DNA of 64,000 nucleotides from the NCBI GenBank assembly GCA_000717735.1, contig JOBE01000007.1, forward strand, positions 101,082-165,081, given 5' to 3'. Of the stretch, positions 32,659-41,698 are shown piece after piece. Under the pieces are notes generated by a model. It was not told where the DNA came from, ran no database searches, and worked only from the letters and a program-made list of their open reading frames with translations. This DNA comes from Streptomyces griseoluteus (GTDB lineage Bacteria > Actinomycetota > Actinomycetes > Streptomycetales > Streptomycetaceae). Each line of letters opens with the position of its first letter. The stretch's first letter is position 1. The position numbers were made by a program, and so were the translations under genes.

Positions 32659-34142
32659 CGTCCTTCCGCACGGCCCCGGCCGCCGAAGACCTCGCCACGG
32701 ACCTGCGACTCCCCGAAGGCGCAGGGCCCTTCCCCGCCGTCCTCATCCGCACCCCCTACCACCGCGCCCGGCACCTGGCCGAGGCGCGCGGCTGGGCCCG
32801 CCGCGGCTTCGCCGCCGTCGTCCAGGACGTACGCGGCCGGTTCGCGTCACCGGGGGAGTGGCGACCGTACGAGAACGAGGCCGCCGACGGCGCCGTGACC
32901 GCCCGATGGATCCGCCGACAGCCGTGGAGCGACGGACGGTTCGTCGCCGTCGGCGCCTCCTACGCCGCGCACTGCGCCCTCACCCTCGCCCTCGACACGG
33001 ACCGGGACGCGCGTCCGGACGCCGTCATCGCCGCCGTGCCCGCACTCGGCGCCACGGAGACCGCCCGCGAACCCTCCGGCGTGGAAAGGCTGTTGAGTCG
33101 CGCCGGGTGGTGGGCCGCCCACGGTGACCGCCGGGACTCCGACGACAGCGCGCTCGACAAGGCCCTGGCGGCGGACCCCGGCCTGCTCGCCCACCTGCCG
33201 CTGACCGGCCTCCCCGAGCGGCTGGGCCGAAGCCTGCCCTCCTGGGCGGCGCTGTGGCGGCACGACGACCGCGGCCGTCTCACGGCGCGGGCCGCGCAGG
33301 CAGGCATGCCGCTGCTCGCGGTCGGCGGTCACCACGACCACTTCACCGAGGACACCCTCGCCCTGTGGCACACCTGGGGCGGCCCCTCGGCGCGACTGCT
33401 CCTCGGCCCCTGGGGCCACGGCCTCGTCGCCGCGCCCGGCCCCGGCGCGGGCCCGGCCCATCGGGTGGGCCTCGGCGAGCTGTACGTGCGGTGGGCCCGC
33501 CGCGCCCTGACCGGCGACCTCGCCCCCGGTCGCCACGGCGCGACGGCGCTCGGCGGCGCGGACCTGTGGCTGCCCGCCGCCGTCGAGGGCGAGCCGCGCA
33601 CCCAGCGGCTGCGGCTGCTGCGGGGTGCCGTCTTCACCGCCGATCCCGACCGCCCCGTCCGCTCCGACGACCTCGCCGTACCCACCGGGGGACCGCCCGA
33701 CCGCTGCCTGCTCGCCACCGCGCCGCTGCCGCGTCCGCTCGACGCCGTCGGGCCCGTGCGGGTACGGCTGCGGGCCACCGCGGACACCCCGTCCGCAGAC
33801 TGGGCCGCCCGCCTCGTCGCCCTCACCCCGGAGGGAACGGCCGAACGCCTCGCCCTCGGTGTCCTGCGGCGCGAGGAACCGGCCGGCCGCGAAGCCGAGT
33901 TCACCGTCGAGCTCGGCCGGATCGCGCGGCGGCTCCGGGCCGGCACACGACTCCGCCTCGAGATCGCCGGACACCATTTCCCGGCCCACGCCCGTAACCC
34001 CCACAGCGGGGACGACCCGGTGACGGCCGACCGGCTGCTCGCCTCCGGACGGGAAGTCGACCCCGGGAGCGTGACGCTGACCCTGCCCGTCCTCCCGTCC
34101 CGCCCCGCCCCCACCGACCCCGCCAAGGAGATCCTGCGATGA
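32655..34142 (+). CDS. CocE/NonD-family alpha/beta hydrolase
   Basis: A 495-residue protein. PAVLIRTPYHRARHLAEARG, then VVQDVRGRFASPGEW, and the nucleophile Ser in VGASYAAH are typical of the X-Pro dipeptidyl peptidase/CocE family. Asp in GGHHDHF and His in LGPWGHG complete the triad. The C-terminal jelly roll (from ~330) is present. There is no signal peptide, so it is cytosolic. It lies inside the RiPP operon, ATGA-coupled on both sides, so it is the best candidate for leader or N-terminal peptide trimming. Ester or amide hydrolysis of the uptake complex is an alternative. Confidence 0.8.
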   Translation: MTSFRTAPAAEDLATDLRLPEGAGPFPAVLIRTPYHRARHLAEARGWARRGFAAVVQDVRGRFASPGEWRPYENEAADGAVTARWIRRQPWSDGRFVAVGASYAAHCALTLALDTDRDARPDAVIAAVPALGATETAREPSGVERLLSRAGWWAAHGDRRDSDDSALDKALAADPGLLAHLPLTGLPERLGRSLPSWAALWRHDDRGRLTARAAQAGMPLLAVGGHHDHFTEDTLALWHTWGGPSARLLLGPWGHGLVAAPGPGAGPAHRVGLGELYVRWARRALTGDLAPGRHGATALGGADLWLPAAVEGEPRTQRLRLLRGAVFTADPDRPVRSDDLAVPTGGPPDRCLLATAPLPRPLDAVGPVRVRLRATADTPSADWAARLVALTPEGTAERLALGVLRREEPAGREAEFTVELGRIARRLRAGTRLRLEIAGHHFPAHARNPHSGDDPVTADRLLASGREVDPGSVTLTLPVLPSRPAPTDPAKEILR

Positions 34143-35518
34143 CGGCGCTGCCGTTGGAAGCACTCGTCGACCCCGTCTGCGGCATCGTCCGCAAGGTCAA
34201 GCCCGTCGAGCACCCCGCGGGCGCCCCACCCCGCTACACCGCGCTCACCGCCGAGATATCCGACGCCCGCAGACTGGGCCTCTGGCCCGCCGACCGGGTC
34301 TCCCTCGGCACCACCTTCGGCGACCCCGAGCAGGCCCGAGTTGCCGCGATAGCCGAGGGGATCGAGCGGTACTGCGGCAACCGCGTGCCGCCCGCCGGTC
34401 ACTCCGGCGCCCCCCTGCGCGCCACCGCCGCGGAGCTGGCCGAGAAGGGCCTGCGGCTCTACGGCCCGGACGACCTGCCCGCGTACGCGCCGTGGCAGTA
34501 CACCCGCGAGAAGTTCCCCTACCGCCGCCTGACCGCCGACACCCCGTCCCTGTGGACACGCGGCACCGAGCGGCTGCCCGGAGGACGGACGGCGGAGGTC
34601 TGGGCGCCCGTCGCCCTCACCCATCTCAACTGGCGCCAGGGCGAGCTGCGGGAGCTGCCCCGTACCCACCACCTCAACTACGCGGGCATCGCCACCGGGC
34701 AGGGACTCGACGACGCCGTCGAGCGCGGCCTCCTGGAGGTCGTCGAGCGCGACGCCCTGGAACTGTGGTGGCACCTCGACGGGCCGACCCGCGGCATCGA
34801 CCCGGCCAGTGTTCCCGGCCTCCTCGACGACCTGGCCGGATCCGCGCTCGACGTCCACCTCGTGGAGATGCCCTCCGAGTTCGCCCCGTGCATGGCGGCG
34901 CTCGTCCACGACCCGAGACTCGGCCTGTACGCGGCCGGGTTCGCCTGCAAGTACGACCCCGCGGAGGCCGCCCGCAAGGCGGTGCTCGAAGCGGTCCACA
35001 CCTGGGTCTTCACCCAGGGCCTGACCGACCCCGACGGCTGGGTCTTCCAAGCCGTCGAGGCCGGCCTGCTGGCCCGCGGGCTCTACCTGGAGCACCGCGC
35101 CGACGGCCGCTACCTCGACGCGTGCGGCGAGCGGTTCGAGCACGTACGGGACCTGGGCGCGCACGTGCAGGTGTGGCTGGACGAGCGGATGGCCGCCGAG
35201 GCCCGGCGGTTCACCGCACCCGCACACGGAACCGTGTCCGTCGACGCGGTCGAACCCGGCAGCCGCGAACGCCTGGAGCGGGCGCTGCACGCCGGGGGCC
35301 ACCGCCTCATGACCTTCGACCTGACCACCGAGGACGTGGCCGAGACGTCCCTGCGGGTGGCCCGGGTCCTCGTCTCCGGACTCCTCCCCAACGCCCCTGC
35401 CGCCTTCGGCTACTTCGGCTGCCCCAGGCTCGCGGACGAAGCCGTCCGGAGGGGCTGGCGGCCGACGGCGCCGCGCGCGCCCGAGGACTTCACCCTCGCG
35501 CCTCCGCCGCACATGTGA
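34139..35518 (+). CDS. YcaO cyclodehydratase
   Basis: A 459-residue YcaO-domain protein. The ATP/Mg motifs are in order: the SxxxExxER-like AIAEGIERYCGN, then GLLEVVERDALELWW, and KAVLEAVHTWVF. It should phosphorylate the backbone amide to close Ser/Thr onto azolines on the precursor, with the preceding E1-like partner. The C-terminus ends APPPHM, not the PxPxP seen in many azoline-forming YcaOs, so its catalytic end differs from the best-known members. ATG overlaps the upstream stop. Confidence 0.9.
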   Translation: MTALPLEALVDPVCGIVRKVKPVEHPAGAPPRYTALTAEISDARRLGLWPADRVSLGTTFGDPEQARVAAIAEGIERYCGNRVPPAGHSGAPLRATAAELAEKGLRLYGPDDLPAYAPWQYTREKFPYRRLTADTPSLWTRGTERLPGGRTAEVWAPVALTHLNWRQGELRELPRTHHLNYAGIATGQGLDDAVERGLLEVVERDALELWWHLDGPTRGIDPASVPGLLDDLAGSALDVHLVEMPSEFAPCMAALVHDPRLGLYAAGFACKYDPAEAARKAVLEAVHTWVFTQGLTDPDGWVFQAVEAGLLARGLYLEHRADGRYLDACGERFEHVRDLGAHVQVWLDERMAAEARRFTAPAHGTVSVDAVEPGSRERLERALHAGGHRLMTFDLTTEDVAETSLRVARVLVSGLLPNAPAAFGYFGCPRLADEAVRRGWRPTAPRAPEDFTLAPPPHM

Positions 35519-35526
35519 GGACCACC

Positions 35527-36777
35527 GTGGAACACCGCGACACGGACCACCCGGTCGACCCGCACCACTCCGACCGCCACCCGGTCGGCCCGCACCACTC
35601 CGACCGCCGCCCGGTCGGCCCGCACCACCCCGACGGGCGCCGCCCGGTGACCCCTCACCACCCCGACCCGCACCCCGAGAACCTCGCCCCCGCCCTCGCC
35701 CTCGCCCGCTCCCCGCGCCGCCCCGGGCCCGACACGCCCGCGGGACCGGCTGTCCCCGCCTGGCCGGGGACACCGCAGACGATCCCGGCGGGCGGCCCGG
35801 CGGAACTCGATCTGCGGGCCCTGCTGCGGCTCTCCCTGGCCGCATCGGACGACTCGGGAAGGCTGCGGCCCGCGGCCTCCGCAGGCGCCCTGCACCCGGT
35901 CGACACCGAACTCGTCGTGGGCGCCGGCTGCTCGCTGCCCCCCGGCCGCTACGGCTACGACCCGCTGCGGCATCGCGTCCACCGCCTCGGTGAGCAGCCC
36001 GCCGGCACGCCACCTGGTCTGACCGCCGAACTCTCCGTCACCGCACGGCGTACGGTCTCCCACTACGGCCACCGCGCCGTGCCGCTGCTCCTCCTCGACA
36101 CCGGACACGCCGCCGCGGCGCTGCTCCTCGCGGCCCGGGCGCTGGGGACGGCGGAGCCCGGACTCCGGCTCGACGGACACACGACGAGCCCCCTCGCCGC
36201 CGTACGCGTCCCCCCGCCTGGCCCCGCCCACCGGCCCGACCGCCCGCCGTGCGGCGCGCCCACGCCCGAGGAGCTGCTCGCCCGCCGGAGCGACCCGCCG
36301 CCGCTCAGGGGAACCCCGAGCCCCGAGGCGCTGCGGGAGGTCCTCGCCACCGCCGTCCGGTCGGGCGGCGGCGACCTGCGCTGGTGCGCCGCCGTCGGCG
36401 GACCCGAGCCCGGCCTGATGGAACCGGCCCCCGACGGCGCGGCACCGCGGCGGCGCGCCGCAGGCGAGGCCCGCCCGACCCTCGCGGCCTGGGCCGCGGG
36501 CCAGGCCTGGATCGCGGACGCGGGCGCCGTCCTGCTCGCCCGCGGCTGCCCCGCGGACTCCGACGACGCACACATCCGCCGCACCCACCTGCGGGCCGGG
36601 TTCGCCGTCCACCTCGCCCATGTCACCGCCCGGCGCCACGGCCTCGCCGCCCGGCCCGTGGGCTCCTGGCAGCGGGCCGACCTCGGCGCCGCGCTCGGCG
36701 CCCCACCCGGCCGGGACTGGATCGTCCACGGACTGGCCCTGGGGGTGTCCCGCCGATCGGGCCGGGCTCGCGCCTGA
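35527..36777 (+). CDS. SagB-like nitroreductase-fold dehydrogenase with His-rich N-terminal repeat
   Basis: A 416-residue protein. GTG 35527 follows GAGG by six bases; an upstream GTG overlapping the YcaO stop is less likely. Residues ~8-50 are four 10-residue repeats of the form PVGPHHSDR, rich in His and Asp and plausibly metal-binding. The remainder is SagB-like: LRPAASAGALHPVDTELVV, YGYDPLRHRVHRLG, and a second nitroreductase half near the C-terminus. SagB enzymes use FMN to oxidise azolines to azoles. The His repeat is not a normal part of the family and fits a zinc-linked system. Confidence 0.82.
   Translation: MEHRDTDHPVDPHHSDRHPVGPHHSDRRPVGPHHPDGRRPVTPHHPDPHPENLAPALALARSPRRPGPDTPAGPAVPAWPGTPQTIPAGGPAELDLRALLRLSLAASDDSGRLRPAASAGALHPVDTELVVGAGCSLPPGRYGYDPLRHRVHRLGEQPAGTPPGLTAELSVTARRTVSHYGHRAVPLLLLDTGHAAAALLLAARALGTAEPGLRLDGHTTSPLAAVRVPPPGPAHRPDRPPCGAPTPEELLARRSDPPPLRGTPSPEALREVLATAVRSGGGDLRWCAAVGGPEPGLMEPAPDGAAPRRRAAGEARPTLAAWAAGQAWIADAGAVLLARGCPADSDDAHIRRTHLRAGFAVHLAHVTARRHGLAARPVGSWQRADLGAALGAPPGRDWIVHGLALGVSRRSGRARA
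35551..35673 (+). repeat. Four 30-bp tandem repeats encoding a His-rich segment
   Basis: Units 35551-35580, 35581-35610, 35611-35640 and 35644-35673, in phase with the reading frame except for a 3-base insertion. Each encodes about ten residues with the pattern PVxPHH(S/P)D. Such a repeat can expand or contract by slippage. Confidence 0.85.
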
Positions 36778-36826
36778 TCCGGCCCGATCTACAAGACGCC
36801 CCCCACGCCGACGAGGAGAACACCGC

Positions 36827-38566
36827 ATGATCGTCCACCCCGAGCTGCGCCGCGCCGCCCTCCGCGCACGGCGCCCGCTGCTCACCGCCACCCTCCTGCA
36901 GGGAGCCGTGACCCTCACCCACCTGGGACAGGCGGTCCTGCTGGCCGTCGCACTCGCCCACCTGGCCCGCGGCCACACCGGACAACTCCCCTGGCTGCTG
37001 ACCGGGGTGCTCGCCGTCGTCGCCGCCCGCGCCGGCCTCGGCACCTGGCAACGGCGCACCGCGACCCGCGCCGGGGCGGAGGTCAGGGTGGCCCTGCGGG
37101 ACGAACTCCTCGCCCACCTGGGGCGCCTGGGCCCCGCCCACCTGACCACCGCGCGGGCCGGAGCCGTCCGCACCACCCTCGTCGACGGCGTGGAGGGGGT
37201 CGACGCCTACGTCTCCCGCTATCTGCCCCAGCTCCTCATCACCCTGACCGTGCCGCCCCTGGTGCTCGTCGTCCTGGCCGCCGTGGAACCGGCGGCGCTG
37301 CTCGGTCTCGTCCCCGCCCTGCTGCTCGCCCTGGCCGGCCCCCGGGCCTGGGACCGCCTCCTCGCCGCCCGCGGCAAGGAGCACTGGGACACGTACGAAG
37401 GGCTGGGCGCCGACTACCTGGAAGCCCTGCAGGGCATGCCCGCCCTGCGGGCCGCGGGCGCGGTCGGCCGCACCCGCGAACGCCTGGAGAAGCGTTCGGC
37501 GGCACTGCACCGGGCGACCGTCGCCAAACTGCGCGTCTCCCTGGTCGACACCGGCATCACCGACCTCGCCATCCAGGGCGGCACCGCGGCCGCCGCGCTC
37601 CTCGCCTGCTGGTCGGCCGTCAGCGGATCGACCACCGCGACCGGCACCTACCTGGTGCTGCTCCTCGCCTCCGAATGCTTCCGGCCGGTCCGCGACCTCG
37701 CGCGCGAATGGCACGCCGGATACCTGGGCGCTTCGGCCGCCGACGGGATCGCGGCGCTGCGCACCGCCGAACCCGCCGTGCACGACACCGGAACCGCCCC
37801 CGGGCAGTGGCAGGCACCCCCGGAACTCCGCTTCGAGAACGTCCGGTTCACCTACGAAGGCGCACCGGAACCCGCCCTCCACGGCGTCTCCTTCACCGCA
37901 CCGGCGGGACGCACCACCGCGATCGTCGGCCCGTCCGGCGCCGGGAAGTCCACCCTGCTCGCCCTGCTCCTGCGCCACCACGACCCGCACGAAGGCCGGA
38001 TCACCCTCGACGGGCGCCCCACCGACCAGCACTCCCTGGACGCGCTGCGGCAGGGCGTCGCCGTGGTGTCGCAGGACACGTACCTCTTCCACGCCACGAT
38101 CGCCGACAACCTGCGCATGGCCCGGCCGGACGCCACGGACGAGGACCTGACGGCGGCGGCGCGCGTCGCGGGCGTCCACGACGAGATCGCCGCCCTCCCC
38201 GCCGGCTACGCCACCGTCCTCGGCGAACGCGGCGCCACCCTGTCCGGCGGGCAGCGACAGCGGCTCGCCCTCGCGCGGGCCCTCCTCGCGGACGCCCCCG
38301 TGCTCGTCCTCGACGAGGCGACCAGCGCGGTCGACGAGCGCCGCGAGGCGGACATCGTCCGCGAACTGCTGAGCGCCGCCGGCGACCGCACCGTCCTGGT
38401 GATCGCCCACCGGCTCGCCGCCGTCCGCCACGCCGAACACATCGTCGTCCTCGACGGGGGACGTGTGGACGCCGCCGGCGACCACACGGGCCTGGTCGCG
38501 GCCGGCGGCGTCTACGCGCGCCTCGTCGAGGCCGGCCGCACCCACCCGGGAGAACTCGCCGCATGA
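36827..38566 (+). CDS. ABC transporter, fused membrane and ATPase domains (CydD-like)
   Basis: A 579-residue protein. ATG 36827 has GAGGAGA upstream. Six membrane segments at ~20-300 precede an ATPase domain: Walker A IVGPSGAGKSTLL, signature LSGGQRQRL, Walker B VLVLDEATSAV. It pairs with the next gene (ATGA overlap), giving a heterodimer of the CydDC or IrtAB general type. It could export the mature peptide or, like IrtAB, move a metallophore inward. Direction cannot be read from sequence. Confidence 0.88.
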   Translation: MIVHPELRRAALRARRPLLTATLLQGAVTLTHLGQAVLLAVALAHLARGHTGQLPWLLTGVLAVVAARAGLGTWQRRTATRAGAEVRVALRDELLAHLGRLGPAHLTTARAGAVRTTLVDGVEGVDAYVSRYLPQLLITLTVPPLVLVVLAAVEPAALLGLVPALLLALAGPRAWDRLLAARGKEHWDTYEGLGADYLEALQGMPALRAAGAVGRTRERLEKRSAALHRATVAKLRVSLVDTGITDLAIQGGTAAAALLACWSAVSGSTTATGTYLVLLLASECFRPVRDLAREWHAGYLGASAADGIAALRTAEPAVHDTGTAPGQWQAPPELRFENVRFTYEGAPEPALHGVSFTAPAGRTTAIVGPSGAGKSTLLALLLRHHDPHEGRITLDGRPTDQHSLDALRQGVAVVSQDTYLFHATIADNLRMARPDATDEDLTAAARVAGVHDEIAALPAGYATVLGERGATLSGGQRQRLALARALLADAPVLVLDEATSAVDERREADIVRELLSAAGDRTVLVIAHRLAAVRHAEHIVVLDGGRVDAAGDHTGLVAAGGVYARLVEAGRTHPGELAA

Positions 38567-40359
38567 ACGACACCACCGCAACCGCCACCGAGGCCGGAAG
38601 CGGCACCGGAACCGCCCCCGCCACCACCCCCGACGCGGTCGTGCCCGAGCGCGGCTCCCTGCGCGCCCTGCTCCCCGCCCTCGCCGAGCACCGGGTCATG
38701 ACGGCCCGCACCTGCGTCGCCGCCCTCCTCGAACAGGCCTCCCTCGTCACCCTCCTCACTCTGGCCGCCCACACCGTGGGAACGGCCGTCATCGAAGGCC
38801 GGGCCCCCTCGTCCGGCACCGTCACCGCGCTCGCCGCCCTCGTCCTCGTACGGGCCCTGATGACCTGGCGCGAGATGGACCTCTCGCACGACCTGGCCTA
38901 CCGGGTCCTCGCCGCGCTGCGCGTACGCGTCTTCGACGGGCTCGCCCGTAGCGCGCCCGCCCGTGTCGCCGGCCGGCGCAGCGGCGACCTGGCCGCCACC
39001 GCCATGGCCGACGTGGAGGCACTGGAGTTCCTCTACGCCCACACGACCGCCCAGCTCCTCGCCGCGGGGACGGTCTTCACCGGCGGCGCGGCGGTCCTCG
39101 CCACGGTGGAGCCCTGGCTGCTCGCGGCCGTGCTGCCGGTCGCGGCGCTGCTCACCGCGGCGCCCTTCGCCGAGGCCCGCGGGCGCGCGGCGCGCGGCGC
39201 CCGCACCCGGACGGCCGTCGCCGGTCTCTCGGCCGACACGGTGGAGATCGTCGACGGCCTGCGCGAGCTCCTCGCCTTCGGCGCTCTCACCGGACGACGC
39301 CGCGGACTGGCGGAGCGCGGACGGCAGGTCGGCGACGCCCAGCGGGCCGAGGCCACCTGGGAGGCCGGCGCGGCCGCGGTCCGCGATCTCCTCATCGTGG
39401 GGGCGCTCCTCGGCGTGGTGGCCGCCGCGGCACACGCCATGACCTCGGGACGCCTGCACGGCGCCTGGGCTCCGGCGGCGATGGCGCTCGCCCTCGCCGT
39501 GCTCGGGCCCGTCGCGGAGTCGGCCCGGTCCCTCGGCCAGGCCGTGGCCCTGCGTGCCGCCGCCGCCCGGGTCGGCGCGGCCGTCAAGGCCCCCGCACCC
39601 CCCCCGCCGCCCGCCGCTCCCCGCGCCCTTCCCCCCGGCCCGCTGGGCGTCCGACTGCACCGGGTGCGGTTCGACTACGGCGGCGGACCCGTACTCGACG
39701 GCGCCGAGCTGACCGTACCCGCGGGGCTGACCCTCGCCCTGGTCGGCGCCTCCGGTGCGGGCAAGTCCACCTGCGCCCACCTCCTGGCCCGCTTCTGGGA
39801 CCCGTCCGCGGGGGCGGTCCAGCTGATCCCCGCCGACGGGCCGCCCGTCGACGTACGGGAGGTGAGCGACGCCGACCTGCGGCGGGCCGTCGCGCTGGTG
39901 GGCCAGGAGACACCCCTCTTCCACGGCACCCTCGCCGACAACCTGCGGCTCGCCGCCCCCGAGGCCGACGACGACCTCCTCGCCGAGGCGGCCCGCCGGT
40001 GCGGCGTCGACCGGATCGCCCCCATGAGCACGCCGGTCGGCGAGCGCGGCGCCACCCTCTCCGGGGGCCAGCGGGCCCGGATCGCCCTGGCCCGCGCGCT
40101 CCTGGCGCGGCCGAGAGTCCTGGTACTGGACGAGTCCACCGCCCACCTGGACAACGCGAGCGACGCCGAACTCGCCACCGCGCTCCGCCAGGAAGGAAGG
40201 ACGACCCTCGTCATCGCCCACCGCCGCGCCACCATCCGCCGCGCGGACCGCATCGCCGTCCTCGAAGCCGGACGCGTCACCGAGGAGGGCACGTGGGAGG
40301 AGCTCACCGGCCGCCCCGACAGCGCCCTCAACCGCACCCTCGCCCACATCCCCTCCTGA
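38563..40359 (+). CDS. ABC transporter, fused membrane and ATPase domains (CydC-like)
   Basis: A 598-residue partner of the preceding transporter. Six helices at ~40-320, a Pro-rich linker, then an ATPase: Walker A LVGASGAGKSTCA, signature LSGGQRARI, Walker B VLVLDESTAHLD. The Walker B Glu is replaced by Asp-Glu-Ser order as in the family, so both sites look usable. It ends the RiPP operon and stops 3 bases from the convergent aminotransferase gene. Confidence 0.88.
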   Translation: MNDTTATATEAGSGTGTAPATTPDAVVPERGSLRALLPALAEHRVMTARTCVAALLEQASLVTLLTLAAHTVGTAVIEGRAPSSGTVTALAALVLVRALMTWREMDLSHDLAYRVLAALRVRVFDGLARSAPARVAGRRSGDLAATAMADVEALEFLYAHTTAQLLAAGTVFTGGAAVLATVEPWLLAAVLPVAALLTAAPFAEARGRAARGARTRTAVAGLSADTVEIVDGLRELLAFGALTGRRRGLAERGRQVGDAQRAEATWEAGAAAVRDLLIVGALLGVVAAAAHAMTSGRLHGAWAPAAMALALAVLGPVAESARSLGQAVALRAAAARVGAAVKAPAPPPPPAAPRALPPGPLGVRLHRVRFDYGGGPVLDGAELTVPAGLTLALVGASGAGKSTCAHLLARFWDPSAGAVQLIPADGPPVDVREVSDADLRRAVALVGQETPLFHGTLADNLRLAAPEADDDLLAEAARRCGVDRIAPMSTPVGERGATLSGGQRARIALARALLARPRVLVLDESTAHLDNASDAELATALRQEGRTTLVIAHRRATIRRADRIAVLEAGRVTEEGTWEELTGRPDSALNRTLAHIPS

Positions 40360-40362
40360 ACG

Positions 40363-41562
40363 TCAGAGGAACTCGGCGAGGCCCGCGAGGAGCCGGTCGA
40401 TGTCGTCGGTCGTGTTGTAGGGCGCCAGACCGACCCGCAGGGCGGGGCCCTCCAGCTTCAGCGCGGCGAAGGGCTCGTGCGCGTAGAACTGGCCGGCGGT
40501 GGCGAGGACGTCGCGGGCGGCCAGGTGGAGCTGGGCCTCGCGCGGGTCGCGGCCTTCGAGGGTCATCAGGAACGTCGGGGTGCGGTCCTGGGCCTTCGAG
40601 TGCAGCGTGACGGCGTCGCCGAGGTCCCTGATGCCCTCCTCCAGCCTCGTACGCAGCGTCATTTCGTGTGCGTGCAGGGAAGCCAGGGACCGCGTCAGCC
40701 GCTCCCGGCGCGTGACGCCGGGGCCGGGGTCCATCGCGGCGAGGAAGTCCACGGCGGCGCGGGAGCCCGCGAGGATCTCGTACGGCAGGGTGCCGAACTC
40801 GAAGCGTTCGGGGACGGCGTCCGAGGACGGCAGGAGCTTGTCCGGGCGGAGGGTTTCGAGGAGTTCCGGCGCTCCGGCGAGCACGCCGCAGTGCGGGCCG
40901 AGGAACTTGTACGGCGAGCACACGAACAGGTCCGCGCCCAGCGCGGGCACGTCCACGAGGTGGTGTGCCGCGTAGTGCACCCCGTCCACGTACACGAGGG
41001 CGCCCGCCTCGTGGGCCAGGTCGGCGATCCGGCGGACGGGCGGCTTGGTGCCCAGGACGTTCGAGGCCGCGGTGACCGCCACCACCCGGGTCCGGGACGA
41101 GAGGGCCCGCTCGTACGACCTGAGGTCGAGCTCCGCCGTCTCCGGGTCGACGTCGATCCAGCGGACCGTCGCTCCCGTGTGCTCGGCCGCCTGGACCCAG
41201 GGACGGACGTTGGTGTCGTGGTCGAGGCGGCTCACGATGATCTCGTCACCCGGCCGCCAGCCCTTGGCCAGGGTGCGGGAGAAGTCGTACGTGAGCTGGG
41301 TGGCGCTGCGCCCGTGGACGATGCCGCTCGCGGGCATGTGGAGCAGGTCGGCGTAGGCGGCGCGGAAGTCGGTGACGGACTGCTCGGCGTTGCGCTCGGA
41401 CGGGCTGACCGTGCCCCGGTTGGAGAGGGGGCCGGTGAGCGTCGCGGCGATGGCCTCGGCGACGGGGCGCGGGGTCTGGGTGCCGCCCGGCCCGTCGAAG
41501 AAGGCGAGCCCGTGGTCGAGGGAGGGGAAGTGGGCCCGGAGTGCGGTGACGTCGATGGGCAT
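40363..41562 (-). CDS. Class V aminotransferase, cysteine-desulfurase-like
   Basis: A 399-residue PLP protein. The start is at ATG 41562; an upstream frame is basic, low-complexity sequence. The PLP Lys is in VCSPYKFLGPHCG, a substrate/PLP His-type patch is in VDGVHYAAHHLVD, and FFDGPGGTQTPRP lies at the N-terminus. It resembles the SufS-like VC1184 branch; no clear Cys-loop is seen, so desulfurase activity is not assured. It converges on the ABC operon, so it is probably not a RiPP gene. Confidence 0.82.
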   Translation of the reverse strand: MPIDVTALRAHFPSLDHGLAFFDGPGGTQTPRPVAEAIAATLTGPLSNRGTVSPSERNAEQSVTDFRAAYADLLHMPASGIVHGRSATQLTYDFSRTLAKGWRPGDEIIVSRLDHDTNVRPWVQAAEHTGATVRWIDVDPETAELDLRSYERALSSRTRVVAVTAASNVLGTKPPVRRIADLAHEAGALVYVDGVHYAAHHLVDVPALGADLFVCSPYKFLGPHCGVLAGAPELLETLRPDKLLPSSDAVPERFEFGTLPYEILAGSRAAVDFLAAMDPGPGVTRRERLTRSLASLHAHEMTLRTRLEEGIRDLGDAVTLHSKAQDRTPTFLMTLEGRDPREAQLHLAARDVLATAGQFYAHEPFAALKLEGPALRVGLAPYNTTDDIDRLLAGLAEFL

Positions 41563-41698
41563 GGCCTCGGCTTTCTGTCGGACGGCTCGTCTGGGGCGGT
41601 GCGTCTGGGTCGCGGGATGCCGTGGGACGGTGCACGACCGCCGGTGCCGGGCCGTCGGACGGCGCGCCGGCACCGGGAGTACGGGGGTGGGGGCCGTA

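Noticed and set aside
35551..35673. CRISPR-like array
   Set aside because: Repeats are contiguous, in frame and coding, without spacers.
40363..41562. Cysteine-desulfurase-like gene as part of the RiPP operon or as sulfur donor
   Set aside because: It is on the opposite strand and converges on the ABC genes, and the precursor has no Cys; no link can be supported.
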